DNA of 64,000 nt from Solenopsis invicta (taxonomy: Eukaryota > Arthropoda > Insecta > Hymenoptera > Formicidae): NCBI RefSeq assembly GCF_016802725.1, contig NC_052677.1, positions 14,620,329-14,684,328 of the forward strand, written 5' to 3'. Shown in pieces: positions 59,361-64,000 of the stretch. The notes beneath the pieces were generated by a model. It saw only the letters and a program-made list of their open reading frames with translations, was not told the origin of the DNA and searched no databases. Made by a program: the position numbers and the translations under genes. Position 1 is the first letter of the stretch. Every line of letters starts with the position of its first letter.

Positions 59361-59389
<29 letters not shown>
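59361..59389. repeat. (CT)14 microsatellite
   Basis: An uninterrupted CT repeat preceded by TTTTTCTTT. Confidence 0.92.
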
Positions 59390-59392
<3 letters not shown>

Positions 59393-61012
59393 GCGCGTTG
59401 TCTCGGTCTACGTTTCCTCGTGGGTGGATCGCAGCCCGCGGCTACATCCGCAACTGCGGAACAAAGTTTGCGTCCGCGAAGGAGCTAACAGTTCACCGTG
59501 TCGGTCATAAAACGCTGCTTATCCTGATCGACTTCGATTCCCGGAAATCGGTGACGAGAGGTCACGACTAGATTATGACTAGATCATAACTCGCATGTCA
59601 GTGGTTATCGAAAATCAATTAGAGATAATCGCTAAGAAGTTATTAACAATCAAATCTAGTACAACGAATTTTGAGAGTAAAACAGAATCTTTATAGAATT
59701 AGACACGATCTATATCTTGCGTGTCTTGATAACCACGGGTGTTATTTTTAATAAGAATGCAGAATCCATGATGCGCGACGTAATGAATCGATGACGAATA
59801 GCCAACATTTCACTGGTTGGGGGCAAACACGTAAAAAACGGGCCGCCACACCCGGTACGGCCAGGTAGTTCGCACTCTGGTCGATCGATCGAACAGATCT
59901 GCAAACAGATTCGATTCATCAGCGCATACATGTGCACCATAATTCATCGTCGTGCACGCTGCGATGTAAAGTTACGTATTTGCAAAAATATTGATGCGGT
60001 TAAAAAATTTGTTTTTAAAATAACATAATTTGCTATTAATTTTTTTTTTTTATAAAAATTGTACGTGGATAACACGTAAATGGAGGGATGGTCGCCTCGC
60101 AAATTGGATCGACGCTCTCGGGTCTTGTCGAGTATCGGAGAGAAACTCGACACGGCGAATAGGTGCTCTTTACCTCCCGCGGTCCGACACTAATATCCTT
60201 ACTGTATTGCTGTATCGCCGAGGAGGCTAACGTTGCGCAATGCTTTCCGCCGGCGTACGAGCGAGCACCTACTTTCTCGGAGCGATAAAACGAATGAATT
60301 ATTAATGACGTTAATGACCGCGCGCGACGTCTGTCGCCGTTTGATAAGGTGCGCTTGGTCTTGGGTGAGAGTCGCGGGGCCTTTTCGAGTCCGGTGACGA
60401 GGTATTTTTAGGGAAGTACCGCACACAGTGACGAAGGTTGACCATCATAAAATATATACGTAACAGTTTCGTTATCTGTTTAACAATAATATGTATTCTT
60501 GCGGGAAACAAGTTAAATTCCGAAACTTGCTACGATAGAAATCAGCAAGTAAAAAAAAAAGAAAAAAAATAGTAAAGGTATGAATATTTTAAACTGAAAG
60601 ATATATCGCGATACGCGCTTGCACGCTGTTTAAAATCGTGGCAAGTATAAGCATTCTTTCATCGTATGCTGCGTAACTTCTCAAGCGGAACGTTGTCGCG
60701 CGAGAAAACGGTTTTCCCTTCCTTCGCCTACCGACGCAATTTTATCGTCCGCGGTGCAACCCCGCCACATTCCGTCGCGCAAAGTCGAAATCCCGCGGTG
60801 CTGAAGGAAGAGGCGGGGTATGAGAAGCCGGCGACATTTAACTCGGCAATCGGTAGGACACCTGTGACATTTCATTAAGTGCCGCATGGCCGCGCTCGGC
60901 GCGGCAAGGGAGCGACAGCGTGTGGATGCGGACGGGAATAATAAAAACGGTGAGGGACGGCGGCACTTGAGAGAGCAATGCGCGCAGCGAGATGCAGCCG
61001 ATGGAAACGGTT
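59390..61012. other. non-coding stretch, mixed
   Basis: Alternating mixed and AT-rich DNA, with T and A runs at 60040-60050 and 60551-60569. Frames of up to 140 codons overlap on both strands near 60681-61103 and derive from the GA tract. No element is supported. Confidence 0.4.
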
Positions 61013-61020
61013 TGAGAGAG

Positions 61021-61063
<43 letters not shown>

Positions 61064-61065
61064 AA
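61013..61065. repeat. (GA)n microsatellite
   Basis: An imperfect GA array with a pure core of about 14 GA units at 61031-61058, ending in a run of A. It creates long Arg/Glu and Leu/Ser runs in overlapping frames on the two strands. Confidence 0.92.
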
Positions 61066-63173
61066 GCGGGAGAGAAACATGCCGACCGGTGTTCGCGGCG
61101 CAAAGTGGATTCATTATGTGGTGGTCCCGCGGAATCTGCCGCATTTGCATCGCGCGGTAGCAGTCGCGGCCGTACAGCGAGGAGGACGCGGACATTAGTC
61201 CGTGTCCTCGGATGCCGCGGCGCGCATTTAACATCGGTAACGGTCCGCGAATCGCCGTGTCCGCTGACTGCGAGAGTGCCGACTGGTCGTTTCCGGACAA
61301 CGCGACTGCGAGCCTCCTCAGACGATTGATATTCGTACTGCTAATGCTCACAAGAGATTGTCGCGAAAAAGAAAACTTGTTGCTTTCGCAAACGGGAAAA
61401 GTAGCTTGTATAAAGGAATAAGTGGTAAATACAATAATGATAAATAATTTATTAAAGAATTTATAATTGGTATAAAAACGCATGTTGAATTTTTAACCAA
61501 GGCCGGATCAAATTTTTGTCGAGATAAAATTATCTTCAACTTTATTAAAGGAGTTTATGAAAATTGCGTGACTGAGAATAATATTTTTGGATTGAAAACA
61601 ATAACAAACGATATCCCATTCTTTAATGAGATTGTCGGAGTGATCCATGTTCCCAAAATTTTAATTAAAGGAATTTGATCCAGTAGAACGTATGTTTTTT
61701 ACGCGCATTAAATTGCGTATTAGATGTAATATATATTTGTGTATAATTTTGCGTACCATGGGTGTTTAATACACCGCTTCGTGAATTTTAAATCACGCTG
61801 TTGCATATTTTAAATCAGATTCGGTTAACCGTAATTGACTTGCGGTATTAATTTCAGCAATAATTTCGTGCTATTAATTTAATGGCATGTTCAACAATGG
61901 CCGATTTCACACGGCTCGAGCGTAAACACCCACCTTCGTCCGGCCGCGCATAACGAGCATGGATGCATAGTTCCGATACACACGTAAATCACGTAAAAGT
62001 ATCGGATCTCCACGGATTACGCGTTAATTTAATCGATCTCATAAACCCGCATTAACACTTAAATATCGCGATCTCAATCAATCATCGCTATAATATCGAT
62101 TACACTAACTAAACTATACCATAATGTTAATGATGCAGGAAATTGACACCATATATAAAACGATTATCATATGATTCTCTAAAGAATGTATATTTATATC
62201 TGCTCGTATTTAGAAATTCAAATACACTTACGCATTATAAAACAAATTTTTTATCGGATATAAAATGTAAGTATATTAATTTTTAAGCTTTAGATCCATC
62301 GCGGACTTAACCCGCGAATTTTTGCTCGAATTTTAGGTAAGGTAATGAAGATATTGAAGAAAACACAAACCTAATTTGATAGAAAGATATTTTTTTTGTA
62401 AAAAAATGTAGATTAACTATTAATTATACAAGTTTAATGGCTAAATATCATACGCACCGTATTATTAAATCACGTATACATTCTTTACATTGGAAGGTTT
62501 TTGAAAACTTACAATAAAATTCAATACATTATGTTTATAAAAAGAATCTTGTAAATACATAATGTATAAAATGTAGATTTATTACATATTGATATATCTT
62601 TTTATAATTTCAACAGTGACTGTCGTAATATCGAGAGAAAATACGTGAATATTGCAATTAATATTTATAATTAATAATTGCAATTAATACTAATTAATAT
62701 AATTTATTAATAATCAGATATTATAATAATGAAACAATTATTTACTTCGCTTGATTCCATCGCAGTGATAAATTATAGAAGTTTTTCGCACTTTTCTCAA
62801 TGTGCTTCCCGATCGCTTGCAATTTCATTTGACTCCTTCGTAATTTTTTTTCAACTTCTTTTAGACTTGCGGCAACTCTGTTGTTACACGCAATTAAGAG
62901 TCAGTCTGTATAAAGCGGTGAACTCGAATGGCCGAATTGTAATTGCCATTATTAAGTTTCCGGGAACCTCGCGGTGCAGCTTTATCGAGGGGCAGCCTCG
63001 CGCAGACTGCACGGCTTGCACGCTGTCATTGGCCGAGACGTTGGCCGGGCCCCTCCTCGGCGAGGTGCCGGTAATTAAAGATATTATCAACGGTGCGTGT
63101 CGCCCCGATGCACGTGAGAGGCGACTCATACACACGTGTGCGCACGTACCATGCCGCGTACGTGGTACGTACC
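61066..63173. other. non-coding stretch, mostly AT-rich
   Basis: CpG-rich to about 61330, AT-rich to about 62930 with a TAAT-rich mixed patch at 61740-62100, then CpG-rich. A plus-strand frame of 192 codons at 62729-63307 runs from AT-rich into CpG-rich DNA and has no motif. No element is supported. Confidence 0.4.
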
Positions 63174-63211
63174 CGACAACGACAACGAGGACGACGACGA
63201 AGACGACGACC
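63174..63211. repeat. (GAC/AAC)n trinucleotide repeat
   Basis: About twelve trinucleotides of CGA-CAA-CGA type with GAGG and GAAG interruptions. Confidence 0.8.
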
Positions 63212-63960
63212 GTAGGAAACCATAACGAGTGCATCGCCGGTTTCGCCTTACTGCGAAATCCACGAACGATCGCGATTCGTACCTTATTCAAGAAACTACA
63301 TCCGTGATGTTTATCAGTATTTTTCATATGATTGTCGAATTCATTACAAAGGCTACAATTTTTCGCAGAAATAAAGTACAAGCTAAGATTTAATTATTGA
63401 TATAAGAACATTTAGGGGATTAATTTAGTGTTTTTAATTTTTTTAAAATAAAATCTGGATTTAGGGAGGAAAGAAAAAAAAAAATTTTATCTAATATAAT
63501 ATTAACTTTTGTCATTAGTTGTGAAAAATAGACTTTATAAAAATATAATATAAATCTTTGGAATAGAATAGAAGAGTCGTACTAATTGCAAACCGATAAG
63601 TAGAACATCCATCTATGATCAAACCTTTGGAAGAAGAAAAAGACGCTTCAGACAATCTTGTGTATGTGTTCAGTCTGCTAATCGCATTAGTACATTGCGC
63701 GAATACAACGCACAAATGTAATGTATGTGTTATTATTTATGTATGTATCAGATATAACACATATATATGTATTCACGAGTGCAAAGTACCGGCGGGATAT
63801 TGAGCCATCATCGCAGATCCGGGAATTGTGCGGGGCGGTCCATAAAACGCGGCTCCGCGTTAGGCCTCCGTCGGGGTAATTTACAATGCTGGACATCGCT
63901 GCCGGTTTATTACCAGGTTGTTTATTTTACGGTTGCTATGTCTGTGTGCGCGTTTCATGA
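63212..63960. other. non-coding stretch, AT-rich
   Basis: Mostly AT-rich with A runs near 63474-63484, and a short CpG-rich patch at 63785-63870. No frame is recognised. Confidence 0.4.
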
Positions 63961-64000
63961 TTCTCTCTCTCCCCCCCCTCTCTTTCTCTCGTCTTTCTTC
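63961..64000. repeat. pyrimidine tract at window end
   Basis: CT and C runs continue to the last base except for one G. The repeat is truncated by the window edge. Confidence 0.85.

Noticed and set aside
58945..59571. 208-codon plus-strand frame
   Set aside because: It is produced by purine-rich and CT-repeat sequence, giving Arg/Glu/Lys and Ser/Leu runs with no domain.
60875..61483. 202-codon minus-strand frame and overlapping plus-strand 147-codon frame
   Set aside because: Both run through the (GA)n array at 61013-61065. The composition is repeat-driven and no motif is present.

Overview
The window looks like non-coding DNA from an insect, most likely a hymenopteran and plausibly an ant. 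That assignment is an inference. It rests on CpG dinucleotides that are frequent rather than depleted, a sharp alternation of AT-rich stretches with CpG-rich blocks over a few hundred to two thousand bases, many short GA/CT tracts, and small decayed DNA transposons (hAT and inverted-repeat miniature elements). There is no sign of bacterial operons, ribosome binding sites, rRNA, tRNA or CRISPR. I recognise no intact protein-coding gene on either strand. The longest open frames (about 200 codons) are arginine-, serine- or leucine-rich, overlap microsatellites or CpG-rich blocks, and are no longer than chance would give.

Layout. 1-8.5 kb: CpG-rich and AT-rich blocks, a 118-bp palindromic miniature element at 788-905, an unexplained GC-rich island at 1.4-1.9 kb, several TAAT-rich blocks that look like regulatory or conserved non-coding DNA (2.5-3.5, 4.5-5.3, 6.5-7.5 kb), and a broken hAT transposase with its likely 3' end (about 7.96-8.5 kb). 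8.5-29 kb: mostly unannotatable sequence, with a 104-bp fold-back element at 12343, a CpG-rich segment with a minus-strand TATA-like box at about 11.15 kb, a long CpG-rich run at 21.1-23.3 kb, and a regulatory-looking block at 26.4-27 kb containing a perfect 16-bp palindrome of two caudal-type half sites. 29-44 kb: weak fold-backs, a clear miniature element with long terminal inverted repeats at 36.1-36.5 kb, and the best transcript-like signals in the window. These signals are a CpG-rich segment ending in a possible splice donor near 42.36 kb, followed by a 37-nt micro-exon-like island with acceptor and donor at 43038-43074.

44-64 kb: a 321-bp terminal-repeat element sits between two identical 109-bp direct repeats (44079-44187 and 44516-44624), which means either a recent rearrangement or an assembly artefact. 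Further on are CpG-rich blocks, a 243-bp inverted-repeat element at 53.64-53.88 kb, long purine tracts at 58.7-59.1 kb, and AT-rich DNA with microsatellites to the end. No set of genes working together can be described. The best reading is a gene desert or a very large intron whose function, if any, lies in dispersed regulatory blocks. I found no convincing undescribed system. The most checkable oddities are the 109-bp identical duplication, the micro-exon candidate, and four copies of the 10-mer TAATGGGCCC, three of them in regulatory-looking blocks.
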